Positions 23,721 through 35,400 of a stretch of 64,000 nt of DNA are shown here, piece after piece. Source of the stretch: Patiria pectinifera (lineage: Eukaryota; Echinodermata; Asteroidea; Valvatida; Asterinidae); NCBI GenBank assembly GCA_029964075.1, contig CM057135.1, forward strand, positions 19,246,863-19,310,862, written 5' to 3'. Every line of letters begins with the position of its first letter. The stretch's first letter is position 1. The position numbers were made by a program, and so were the translations under genes. A model generated the notes under the pieces. The model did not search any database and was not told the DNA's origin. It saw only the letters and a program-made list of their open reading frames with translations.

Positions 23721-25535
23721 AACATCCGTGCCAAGATTCACGCTTTTTTGCAAAAGTTCATAATTTGTTCACATATCCGCTGGAATATAATATATAATAC
23801 TAACAAATAATAATAATTTGTAATGCGCATTTCATCCTTTTTAGTGAATTTGCACATTTATTAATGTTTATAGGCTGCAGTATTATTTTCATTGTTAAAT
23901 CAAATCCAGCGGCTGCCATATTGTATTCCCAACATAATCACGTGACCATTTTACACTAAACCACCTTTAGACCTCGATGGACAGTGCACCGAGGTCACTC
24001 TGGAGAGTGATTTCAACGTCCTGCAAACCACTTTTAGGCCAGTGCGGGGGAGGGCGTACGCGCGCGTCAGTCTCACGCAATGGGGGTTGAGCGCATGTGC
24101 AGTGCTCAATTGTTAAAAGCTACCGTAGGACTGTTACTATATTTTGACCAATCATTGGCTTGCATGGGGCTGAACGGGGCTTAATCAATGCTGGTTCAGG
24201 GGCCATGTATTCGCTTGATCTTTGAAGCCGGTCCATTATCACCGTTAATGACCGGCCACGTGATCGAGTCTCGACCAATCAGAAACCATCAACTCTCCAA
24301 GGTATTTATTAATGTAAAATAAAAAAAAAAACAGTATGAAATATGAGTATGACACTCACAGAAAAAGAAAGGAAAAACATTTCAGTAAGCCTACAATTTG
24401 ATTCTGACAGTCATGAACATGATGAAACTGAAAGTAGGTAGGCCTTACATGTCCGACTACTCTTTTTTTGTATTGTTCATGCCACCTTTCGTGTTCGCAG
24501 AACTTATTCTGGAATGTTTGACGTTAAATTAATTTCAGGTTTTGCATGTTTATTCGGTCATGCTTAGCCAAATTCATTTCATTTTAATTTTCATATGAAC
24601 ACATTACCTCAGCTTCAGCAGGGACATGTAAATGGGCAATTTTTAAATGAAAGTGTTTTGTTTCTGTGTGTTCCTGTTCCATACAAGTTGATCTTTTCTT
24701 TGGATCACAAAGCTTCCAAAAATGTTCAGCGAAGACTTTGCACAGGCAAGATGGTGGCGTGATGAGCCGTTGACTAGTCGTGATGAGCCGTACAGTGGAA
24801 GTGAACCTTTCATCCAACATTTGTGCATGGAGGATCAGGATTACACAGACATGAGCATGTGTTGGATGTATTTTTCGTAACTGAATGTGTGCAAAACTGT
24901 GTGATGCCATGTGCACTGATAGATTTGAACAAAAAATGCACCCTCTTGCACCCCCTTGATCCGACACTGTGCATACATGATACATTCAGAACTTCCGAGT
25001 ATTGTCTGCTTGCCAAGGAATCACTCTGGAATTGAGGCTTGGGATTCACACAACACACATGATCACAAGTGATGGACTGGTTTTCGCTTCCATAATATCG
25101 GACAGGTTTACATGTTAATGCACATTTATGGCCATTGATTGGATCATCTCTCTGCACATGTGCGGTGTCATTTTGTTATTTTTGAGAATGATATTTACAT
25201 TCTCGTGCATGGATGGCAGTTGAATACATGGCTATTGAAAATCTGACTCAATACATGAACCATAACCAGTAGGCAAAATGGCCGTGTCTCTACTGAATCT
25301 GCATTATAAGGGACAACCTTGTTGCCATTTTGCAATGGGCTGGATCCGTGCTTACACTATCGTTGTGATTTTGTACCTAGGGGCAGAATTGTGACCTAGG
25401 CTAATTTGCATACACCGGTAGGAATTCCTCCAGGACTACTGCGAGCCAGTTTACACTCATAAGTGCCAACATTATGAATTGAAATACAACTGCATATTAA
25501 TTTTACTGAAAATCAACTAATTGTTGATCAAGGTT
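23721..25535. other. No recognised gene
   Basis: It holds a diverged copy of the CACGTGATCGAGTCTCGACCAATCAG-type block (also at 8,020 and 8,600) near 24,255, and a short direct repeat (GTGATGAGCCGT) at 24,759 and 24,780. No exon has support. Confidence 0.35.
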
Positions 25536-26820
25536 TTAACACTCATAATAATGAGCGGATAATCGGGTGTTAAACAGTGTGAATGAGTCAATTAATAGAC
25601 AGTCCCTCACATGCGATGGCAAACTACTCCAGATTCGGGGGAAGACACGACTAGGTGTGTTTTTCAGGGTTTGAGTTCTAGCATAGTGGTGACTAAATGT
25701 GAGACAATCCTGGTGACGAGTGTTTACTACTGTGTTGGCCTTCACTGATTGGCAGTCAACTAAGTTAAACAGGACTTTAACTGTGAAGGAAACTATGTGC
25801 TTCTGTCTACGTGAATCTAGAGTCATCCAATTCAAAGCATGCAATCTGTCTTCATATGACATTGCACCTTTGGGCTGGTTGAGGCACATTCTACTTGCCC
25901 TTCTCTGCACTCTCTCAAGTTTGGCTGCATTGGATGCTGTGTATGGGGACCAAGCTGGCAACCCGTATTCTAGTACGGGCAAAACAAGTGAACGATAGAG
26001 GGATGTCAAAGCCTTGGTCGAAGCACCACCCGCAATATGCCAGATGTCTTATTGGCCTTTGAGACAGTGGCATCGACGTGATCGTTCCAGTTCAGTGAGT
26101 CGTTGATGATTACCCCAAGATATTTGAATGTAGGTGTAACATTGAGCGGTTGACCGTGAAGAATGTAACTTGGAAGAACTGCTGGTTTCCGGGATCTGGA
26201 TATGTGCATGACCTTGGTTTTCTTGATATTCAGCTGCATACCATTGAGATTGCTCCATTGTTCAAGTGCAGTCAGGTCCGACTGGAGGGCGAGTTCATCT
26301 TGGGGTGAGTGGATTGGCTGATAGAGGAGTGTATCATCCGCAAAGAGTGCACAGTTTGTGGATAAGTCATGAGAAATGTCATTAATAAACAAATTAAACA
26401 GGAGGGGGCCAAGAACACTGCCCTGAGGAACACCTGAAGTAACTGGTGCCCACTCGGAGAAGCATCCCCGATACGCAACTCGTTGTTGACGACCTATTAG
26501 AAAGGACTTTATCCAGGTCCATGTCGATCCACGAATATTGAAGTTGCTGGCAAGTTTGTTAAGTACCATATGGTGAGGCATAACATCAAAAGCCTTACTG
26601 AAATCGAGGAAAATTACATCGAGTCGAGGAGGGTGCGGTTTATCCAAGATCGTTGCCCAATCATGGATTGTGTTTGCAAGCTGGGTGAAACATGATTTGG
26701 CGGCAGTGAAACCATGTTGCTGGGGGTTGCCGAGGCAGAGTGATGTTACATGGTCGTTGATGTTGTCAGCGACAGCCCTCTCCAACAACTTGCAGATGAT
26801 TGATGTCAACGCTATCTGCA
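25536..26820 (-). pseudogene. 5'-truncated CR1/Jockey-group LINE, reverse transcriptase remnant
   Basis: Two overlapping minus-strand frames (26,809-26,006 and 26,009-25,536) together encode RT palm and thumb plus the C-terminal tail. Motifs seen: LDFSKAFDVMPHH, SGVPQGSVLGPLLFNLFIND, the catalytic FADDTLLY, and later the SLVLPVLEYGLPAWSPY segment. One frameshift at about 26,006 separates them. The 5' part, with the endonuclease and RT fingers, is absent. The break at 26,820 abuts a repeat that recurs at 57.0 and 57.9 kb. This copy could not be active. Confidence 0.9.
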
Positions 26821-27021
26821 GGGTAATGTAGATTGTAGCTACAGGTGGTCTTCAAGGATGCCGGGAAAACAATGTAAGTTGAAATATGTTTCTGAGATTC
26901 AACTCTTTTCCAACATATTTTTGCACTATTGACCTTTCTCTATGGAGAAGATACATTAACAAAAAAAGGCGTCAGATTGCAACATCCTTCGGAAATTGTA
27001 TCCTCTGGCATGTCTGAGTAC
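26821..27021 (+). repeat. Flanking repeat, copy 1 (others about 57,005-57,215 and 57,892-57,985)
   Basis: It shares 'atctgcagggtaatgta', 'gtaagttgaaat', 'gacctttacagagaagata'-like and 'ggcgtyrgattgca' with the sequence to the right of the Gypsy element. It forms the left flank of the Gypsy insertion and ends in the target duplication GTAC (27,018-27,021). Confidence 0.7.
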
Positions 27022-27522
27022 TGTGACGTGTCGTGCCAGCTCTCCTGCGTCAGGTTTGTTTGGTTGGTAGCGTGCCGTCCCGATGGTGTCCTATCCCTGC
27101 AGTGGTGGGCCACAGCACCAGGCTATCCCCGCTTCTCGGTTGACCGCATCAGCCAGTAGTCAGGGCAGTGGAATGGGAGTGGGAACCGGGAATCGGAATG
27201 TGGAGTCGTAGGAAGAGGGTGAGTCGGAAAGTGGGTGGAGTAGGAATAGGGCGCAATAGGCGGAGAATGGGGGCTGAGTCGGCGGAGTCAGAATGTGGGT
27301 GGAGCAACTTATCTCCCCTCGGACTTTGCCCTGGACTTAGTCCTAAGTAGACCCTATACCCTAAGACAGACTAGTAATTGGTGAACAGAAACAGTAATCA
27401 AGTACGGTGGTCATGCCTTTTAATCATTATCATCTGTCATGTCATTCCACATAATCAAAAGCCTTAACAATTATTCTAATCATAAGAGAATCAAGCAATC
27501 AACTGACTTTCCTAGCCCCGCA
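27022..27522 (-). repeat. 3' LTR, distal piece
   Basis: It aligns along its length with 56,144-56,650 of the 5' LTR, including 'gtagcgtgccgtcccgatgg', 'ggccacagcaccaggctatc' and 'aagagaatcaagcaatcaac'. A purine-rich direct repeat array around GGAATGTGGGTGGAGT lies inside (27,170-27,305). The LTR breaks at CCTAGCCCCGCA, where the 14.4-kb element begins. Confidence 0.92.
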
Positions 27523-27762
27523 CAGGGGGCGGGGGGCGAAGGGGTAACGCCCTCTACGTTGAAATTGATCTCATTTCCCGCTAGCGACGCGACGTGGGCA
27601 GTTCGAAGCTCCGTTGTTAACGCATGTAGCTCCGTGCACATACGCATGTACTTGTATGTACGTACGTGCGTGGCGTGTTGTATAGTGTGTGCATCCCTGA
27701 TCCCGCCCGGTTAGGTTGTACGATACCGTGGGGCTCCTGCTGACCGTTTGAGCATTAGCAGC

Positions 27763-30700
27763 ATGGGAATCCATGGATTATTGCCAAAATTACGTTCAAT
27801 AGCAACCAAATGCAATATCAAAGATCTTCCTCCTCAATCCAAAATTGGAATTGATGCCTCAATTTGGCTATACAAGGGGGCGTACAAATGTTGTTTGGAT
27901 TTGGTTCAGGGGAACGAAACTGATATGTGAGTATAACGTTACTAATGACTGCTCCAATAATAAATACAATTGTTTCAACATGTTAAGTTCAGTTGACGTT
28001 GATCGAGTTATGGATAGGTGATTGGCTAAGTAGTCACAACCCAAGCCAGGCCTAGTACTAGTAGACTATACTAAACATGAGCCTTGGCTTGGGCCTTGCT
28101 TTGACATGTTGCAGATCAAAATTTACTTTCTTGTTGACTTGCCTAAGAAGGGCTTGCTTTTTAACTGAACCGTGTTGTTGAACTCCCAATTTAACAATGT
28201 TTTTAGATATCACTAAAACTAAACAGTCAAGTTAATTTCAGCCAAGTTTTGAAGTTTTCTGTGATTGTTGGGTAGAGTACAAAAATTGTTTGAGTTAGGC
28301 CAAACACAGTATCAATTTCAATTCCAAACTTTTTGTTTTTGGTCACTTTGTTTGCCACAGATACATCAAAACCTCCTTGGAGGCAGTCAGAGTCTTGACA
28401 GACAATGGGATGCAACCAGTAGTCATCTTTGACGGAGAACCGCTACCTGCAAAGGCCAATCTTCATGACCAACGAGCCAGGTATTAAAGAGATCGAGTGT
28501 GGTTGTAAAATATACCAAAACTTGGTGTTGATTAGCATAAAAAATGTTCAGGTGTGGGCAGACCCGGCTTGAAAATGATTATATGGTAAATTTCTAAAGG
28601 ATTGATTTTCAAAAGGGGCACCCGATGCCTGGATTCTACCAACGTTTTATATGCGTGTTAAAATAAACAGCCATAATTTAATTTCCTGCAGCGTTAGAAG
28701 AGATCCCCAGTCACAGGCAATAAATGCAGTAAGAGCAGGAAATCTAAAACTGGCCAGGAAAAAGGCTGCTGCCGGGCTATGTGTAACCCTGGATATGGTG
28801 GACAAACTTATGGTGGTAAGTTATGGATATTTAACATATTCTTTTAATTTATTCACTTTGATATGATTTAATAGTGACAATGGAAAAGTTACTTAATATT
28901 AAAAGTTAGGCCTATAAGCTGTGGTGGAGTGGCCTCACAACTGTTTTTTTTAATGTAATGTATTAAAGTAAATAAATAAATAAAACAAAAGAACAACAAA
29001 CGAACAAGTAAACAAAAGAAAACAAATTTGACCAGAAAATCAATTAGTTTTATTATAAATCAATGTTATTAAATTTACCCCAATACTAACATAAGAATGG
29101 TTTTCCCTTTCTACACAGGCTTTGAATCAGAACCATATACCATGGCAACAAGCCCCATATGAAGCTGATGCACAGCTTGCATATATGTATGCTACTGGAG
29201 TAATTGAATACATCATCACAGAGGATTCAGATTTGCTTGTCTATGGTGCATCAAATGTAGGTGACTTGTCCAGGGGTGGATCCAGGCCTAATTTTCTTTA
29301 ACGTGTTTATCTTTTATTATTTTTTGGCCGGATCAGGGCGGGGTGGGGGAGGGGGGGGGGTTCAACCCCCTCTGGATCCACACATGTTGGTAACTGTCTA
29401 ACAAGTGTTGTGTCATCTATTTAATTTTGAGAATTATGAACAGCAAGTTAGAAGTCAATAAGAAATGTTTGGTACAAGAACTGTTTTGCTATAATCCCCC
29501 TTTTAACAATTGATCAATACATTTTTGTTTCTAGGTTATTTACAATTATGACCTTATTCATGGCACTGGTGAGCTCATTACAACAGCAGAAATAAAAAAG
29601 GTGTTTCCATATCCAGCTAACAAGTTTAAACAGATGTGCATCTTGAGTGGTTGCGATTACCTCCCCTCGTTAGCTGGAGTCGGGCTTGCCAAAGCTGAAA
29701 AATTTGTGGCAACTATGAAAAGTGATGATGTTACTGAGGTAATAAATATATTTGAACATTTTGCTCATCTCTTACATTTGTTCAAATGTCGCCAAAAAGA
29801 ACAAATTCTATCAATGCTTACAATGGACAATTTATCAGGAAGTGATGTCTCCCCCGGAAAAAAAATAAATATAATGGGGGAAAAAATATCCATAAATTAT
29901 TCCAAGATACGCTGATAAAATGTGGAACAACTTTTTGACGCTTTATTTTCAAGCACACCCCCCCCCATCTACCCATGTAGCCCCCCCCCCCCCACCAATC
30001 TAATGTAGCAACTTATCAGCTTTCCACAAGAAAACTCTTCACCAGCAATTTTACTTACAGTTTCAAGTTCATAAGATGATAGGGAAGAATATGCAATAGT
30101 TACTAATAATTGCGATTTCATATTTTCAAAATTTTCCAGGAGCTACCCAACATTGAACGAGTACTTGGCCGCTCAGTTACCCTGGAGTCAGGCTACATTG
30201 AAAGGTTCAAGGAAGCTCTCTTCGTATTCAATCACCACATTGTATTTGAAGAACTTCCTTGTACCATTCACACAGCACACACCAGGCAGCCAACAGTACC
30301 CGTCAGCTGGAACGTATCCTCTGAATATCGTAACAGTTAATAATTATTTCATTTTAATGAAATAATTATTCACTGTAATAATTATTCACTGTAAAGTTAA
30401 TCTTAAAAGATTAAGTTTTGTTCAGCAGGGTGGCCACATGTTTTATGTAAATGAAAATTTTGAACCATTTGAACTGTTTGAGTTTTTTAATGATGTTTGT
30501 GTTATTGTGAACAAGTCTCGACAAGTGGAATTTGAAACAAAAACCAAGTACTTGCTAAAATGTCCACTCAAATCGACTCGCCCGTTTTGAAGGCTGGCTG
30601 CGGGCCTAATGCAGAAAAGCTATTGTTTGATATACACATTTTCTGAAATTTAAATCAGCCTCATACCAAACTATACTTGGCACTATATTAACTTTGACTC

Positions 30701-31166
30701 TATATAACCAGGACTGAAAGGCAGTTACCATTGCAGGGTACCATGAACATAGAGATGTTCAATCGAGATGATCCGGACAATTCAAGTGAGTGGTTTTATG
30801 TTTAAATAAACAGTGCAACCACTGCATGCTGGCGCCCCGTGCGCGTCAGGTAATGCATGTCGAGATAGCCCCTTTAAGGTAAAATGAAATTGAACTGAAC
30901 TGGGGCCTTTGCAAATGAGCTTTCCAGTATCTTTTCATATATGGCAGGTTAACGCAACCATGTCTCAGATGTATGCATCAATACTGAACAGAAATGTTGC
31001 CTTTCTTCCAGGTTGTCATGACACGTCTTATGATGAACCAGACCTGTCTTATGATTCAGATGGCTCACAGCGGTCCTACCTACTGCGATCTAGGGGGACA
31101 TCGTCCTCATTGATGAAATGGTCACAACAAATCATAAGTGGACAGTGCCCTGTTTGCCAGAACTGA
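27763..31166 (+). CDS. EXO1/XPG-type 5' nuclease encoded by the transposon
   Basis: Exons: 27763-27926, 28361-28480, 28692-28815, 29119-29256, 29535-29738, 30140-30313, 30737-30785, 31012-31166, all GT/AG with matching phases, giving about 375 residues. The start is ATG followed by GIHGLLPKL, the standard family N-terminus, in which the N-terminal Gly lies near the active site. Metal-binding acids lie at [39 protein letters not shown] and SGCDYLPS; a helix-hairpin-helix ([12 protein letters not shown]) follows. The order and spacing match EXO1 more closely than FEN1, and the protein stops soon after the nuclease core, with a short CPVC tail. Cellular EXO1 is about twice as long. All catalytic acids are retained. 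It presumably processes DNA flaps or ends during transposition. The last two exons are the least certain. Confidence 0.85.
29271..29386. repeat. Short hAT-type MITE in intron 4 of the nuclease gene
   Basis: Left end CAGGGGTGGATCCAGGCC; right end CTCTGGATCCACACATG, with a poly-G/poly-C interior. The ends match those of the eroded copies at about 34,178 and 63,520. No clear 8-bp target duplication was found. Confidence 0.55.
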
Positions 31167-31492
31167 CTTTGTCACTTGCCTTGGGTTCTGGCTATGTCAG
31201 CAATGTACCCTCAAAGCTAGCCTTGAACATGACACCACCGTGGTCCACCCCTAAGCTGCCAGATATAATTCCTCGATCAGTGCAGTGTAGAAGTAGTTGT
31301 CACATAGATATAGATGGCCAGCAGTACATCCTTCTCTGGTCATGGGAGTTCATTTTGGATGGGGTTCCATCGGATTAAGGTTCGCTAAGTGAATCATCAA
31401 GTGACAAAACAGACAAGGACAGTGACAATGAACTTAACAGCCAGTCAGAGGGTGAGGATGTGGTGATTGTGTCTGATGATGGCCAAGCAACT
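31118..31492 (+). pseudogene. Decayed or alternative 3' coding segment after the nuclease gene
   Basis: In a different frame from the nuclease tail, this stretch stays open except for one TAA at 31,376-31,378. It ends with a Ser/Asp/Glu-rich run (SDKTDKDSDNELNSQSEGED) typical of a disordered acidic tail. It stops where the TTAA-type MITE pair begins. It may be an extra exon, or C-terminal coding sequence that was lost through a frameshift. Confidence 0.45.
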
Positions 31493-32364
31493 ACTGACGC
31501 TGGTCGGCCGACCAGCGTTGGAAAAAAACTGGCTTTTTTTCAAATACTGGCCCCAATTGACCATCGCACTTGTTTGCAATCGATTACACACCTATGAACG
31601 GGTACAAGCCAGCTACACTGGTTCCCTGACCTTACAATTCCCAAATGTATGTAAACTGCTCTGTTTCTTCTTATATGGAGTCAGGGAACCAGACTACAGG
31701 AAAATGATTTTTGTTTTTATAGCATTTTCGAACCCAAAACCTCAAACAAGTCAGTGTAACTATATTTGCTATATATTTCTAACCCCCCAATTCCATCCAT
31801 TTCTGAAAATTACAGCAAAAGCAAATGATGTATATTCCCTTTAAAGGGAATATACATCATTTGCTTTTGTTGTAATTTTCAGAAATGGATGGATTTGGGA
31901 GGTTGGAATTTTATAGCAAATATTGTTACACTGACGTTTTTGACGTTTTGGGTTCGTAGATGCAATAAAAACCAATAAAAACAATAATTTTCCTGTAGTC
32001 TGGTTCCCTGACTCCATTTAAGATGAAAGGATAGACGTTTGGGGAATTGTAAGGTCAGGGAACCAGTCGGGCTGGCTTGTACCCATTTACAGGTGTGTTA
32101 TCGATTGCAAACAAGTGCAGACTTAGAACTGAATATGGTCAATTGGGGCAAGTATTTAAAAAAAAGCCAGGTTTTTCCAACGCTGGTCGGCCGACCAGCG
32201 TTGGAAATTGATACAAAATACCACTTTTCTTGAAAATGACAGTACACCAGGTGCCATGATTTTACAGGATGCTTTGGACTGTCATTAACTAACAGTCCCG
32301 CAAGATATTTCCTAATAATTTGGTAAATTTAATTTTTGATGTTTGCAAATGTTGTAGTTTCCCT
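31492..32364. repeat. Head-to-head pair of TTAA MITEs forming a palindrome
   Basis: The centre is TTAA at 31,841-31,844 within ATATTCCCTTTAAAGGGAATAT. The right copy runs from 31,845 to 32,364 and ends in TTAA (32,365-32,368). The left copy is truncated near 31,492. Each arm of about 350 bp repeats 'gctggtcggccgaccagcg', itself a perfect palindrome. It lies between the 3' ends of the nuclease and transposase genes. Confidence 0.85.
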
Positions 32365-32453
32365 TTAAGCACAGCCTGAGATCGAAGGTATTTGGTTTTT
32401 AGTTAATCTTGTCCTGTCTATTGTAACTGGTGCGATATCCAAGATGACACTTG

Positions 32454-35400
32454 TCACAGATTGGGTGGTGGAGGAAGAGGGTTCTCTACATGGTGATACT
32501 TGTCTCTGACAGTCCGCCTGCCTGCCCTTGGTGCTTTTTCAGTGGCTGGATTCAGGTTGGCTGGGTGTCTGACAAGCCATGTCTGCTCCAAACGCTCAGG
32601 TTTGTCACTAGTGGGCAAGTTAAAAGACTTCATTGGCCCCATCTGGTATCTCTCATCTTTTGTTTGGAAATAGTAGAAGGAGAGGTCGTCATCTATCCGC
32701 TTAGAAACTTCATTAAGGATCTTCCTGAAAGTATAAATTTTGAGATTTTCCATGGGCGGTGTGGTTCTTCAAAAAGTGGCCTTTTTTGACGAACACAAAA
32801 GGTGTTGGGGGTGGGGGCCAACCAACACTACAAAAAATGTTCGCAAATCAAACTTCAAATATAACATCTTTTGTATACTTACCTGTAGCTATGGATGAAA
32901 GCCTTGTGGTCAAATATGCGACCAAGCATATGGTGAACCACCGATATAAAAGCCTCAACGTCATCAGAGGTTGCTCCACGGGGGTGCTCAGGTGGAAGGC
33001 CTTCCTGGTTCTGCTCTCCTCGTAATGCCTGGCTTTCTATGTTAGCAATCAGCCCCACAACCACCTCCCTTGTGAACCCTTGTATTCCTTTTATTGGCCT
33101 GATGTTGATGGAAAGGTAAAAAAAAGGTTACTTTTTCACACAAATTATAAAGTAATATCAATCAAACTGCCAAAGCCTGAAACTATCCGCTTTTACAGGT
33201 GAACTTATATACACCTAACAGTCCTGAATCCTCCAATTTTAATTCAATTTTGCACAACCCCTAGGGAGTTAGGGTTAAACTACCTGTTGACATCTATGAA
33301 AGAATAATCTTTGTTGACTGATCCGCACATCCAATCCTCCAGGATAAACGTCAGCATGTCCTTCATGTATTTGGTTCTCAGTGCTTCACTTACACCCCTT
33401 GCATCGGAAGCCTTATGCCAGTTGTGGATTAGTTGTGCAAATCTGTAATGTATGAGCCAAAACAGATATAAAAATATAATTTTCCCCAATCTGTCCTGTA
33501 TACTCTGGTAATAGATTTTGCCCTGGTGCCAATGCGAATGCATCAAGTTTGTGGTTCCCGATACATTTAGACAACTCAGCCACTCACCATCAACAGACCA
33601 CTCAAAGCACTGAATATGGTGTTAATCAACGCATGTGAGGTACATGTAGGGCAAAAGCTATTATCATATTATTGCTCGCCAAATAAAACCTCGTGCATAA
33701 CAGATGAGATAACAAGTTGAAAAAGAAAATATCATGAAAACTGTCAATTTCAAAAGAAAGAGATGCAAATAGTACAACTAACAGTGCCAACTGGAAAAAA
33801 AATAAACCAACGATTAGACTAGAAAGCGGAAGGTTTTGAGTTTAAAATCTCACCAAAAACATTTGTGGAACTTCAAAGCATTGAAAACACGGTGCTTATG
33901 CACTTCTGATAAGGCAAAAGCTATTAGACTCTCATTACAGCAAGGTGGGACCCGCCAAATTACCTCTTTATAACAGGAGTGGTGTTATATAAAAGGAATG
34001 TTAAACAAAGAAACACAAAGAGAACCTGATATTTGAAACCTCAGAATTTACTCTTTATAAGCAGAACCTCTTTATAAACATGCTCTTTATAATGAGATTC
34101 CACTGTAACAAGATACCAATAAATTATTGGCAATAATGTAAAGGAAAAGCTGTAATCTTCAAGTAACAATTGAAACAGGGGTGGATCCAGGGGTAAACAA
34201 AGAAGGGGCATATGGCCAAGCCCAAAAAAGGAAGGGGGTTCAAATTAACTGTTAACCTTTTGATTTTTGTACATGGCTGATTGTCAGAAAGCGGGGAACC
34301 CCCCCCCCTCCACCCTTTGAATTAAAAGAGCAAAATCCCATTAGAAACATGAAAGAACATGTTAATATAACTGCTTAAGTACACAACTTTTTGTGTGATA
34401 ACTAACCTTCATGCTTGTAATTAAGTTAAGTTACTTTAATACAAGATGGTAAGTTTTAACAAGTTTAATAGATATGTGATGTAATTTAATATATCGTTGG
34501 AAACGCAAAACATGCATGAGGATGAAGCAGTAACCTTTCCTTTCCAAGAAGGAAATTACGCCTGGACTGAACATGCGTTCACAGTCTGGCACATTCTGTT
34601 TCCTTCCAGTTACTGCGGCTACAGTTAGCCCAGTGCTGGGGTCATGAAGAGCTTCTTCCCACCTGCCAAAAGTAGTTTGCCAACATACTTTTACTCACAT
34701 TTTGAATAACTGCAGAAACAATTAATTTAGTAGCAGATATAGGATTTGTTGTAAGAGGTATATGTATTATGGGGTTGTACATATTAAATAGGAGTATAAA
34801 GCACAGAGTTTGTTAATTGTGTTTCTTGTTGGTTTGTTGTTTTTGTTTTGAGGGATGCCATACAAGGGACAGTATTGCACTATCATGCATCATGCACTAT
34901 CATGTAGTATCGGAATGATTTGAAATGTTACTAAATAATCCAAAAAAACAGTGTTGCTTCCAAACTAGAAATGCTTTGTGAAATTAAACTAACCTGTGCA
35001 TATCGCAATCAGGGATATTTCCAAGACGAGCACACTTTGTTATGCGTTTCAGCAGATGGCAGTGATCCTCTCGGTCATGATAGGCCACTCCAGTGTTGGG
35101 GTCAACTTCTGGAACATACAAATGATTCTTGAAGTCCACCCCTTGGTCACAGTAGTTGTTTACGGTCATCCTGTAGATATAGGTGGCCATGACACTGCGA
35201 AGACACTCAGGGAGGCTTTCAGTAACCCCTGGAACAGTACAAATTATTTAAATGCATGTAGATGGATGTCAATGTTCAGTGGGAGACTTTTGAGAACGAT
35301 AGATGGCAGCAGACCTACCGTTTTTTCTCTAATGGTTGAAGATCACGCGCATGCTCAGAATGGCGTAAACAATGGAAATTTACCCGTAAGGTCTGCTGCC

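Noticed and set aside
27763..31166. Host EXO1 gene in its normal locus
   Set aside because: The protein is much shorter than EXO1, lies within transposon termini and is paired with a transposase-like gene. A host origin of the domain is possible, but not a host locus.
33920..34110. Tigger-like element in a transposase intron
   Set aside because: The 'ctttataatgagattccactgta' end is suggestive, but no matching left terminus or TA duplication was found.
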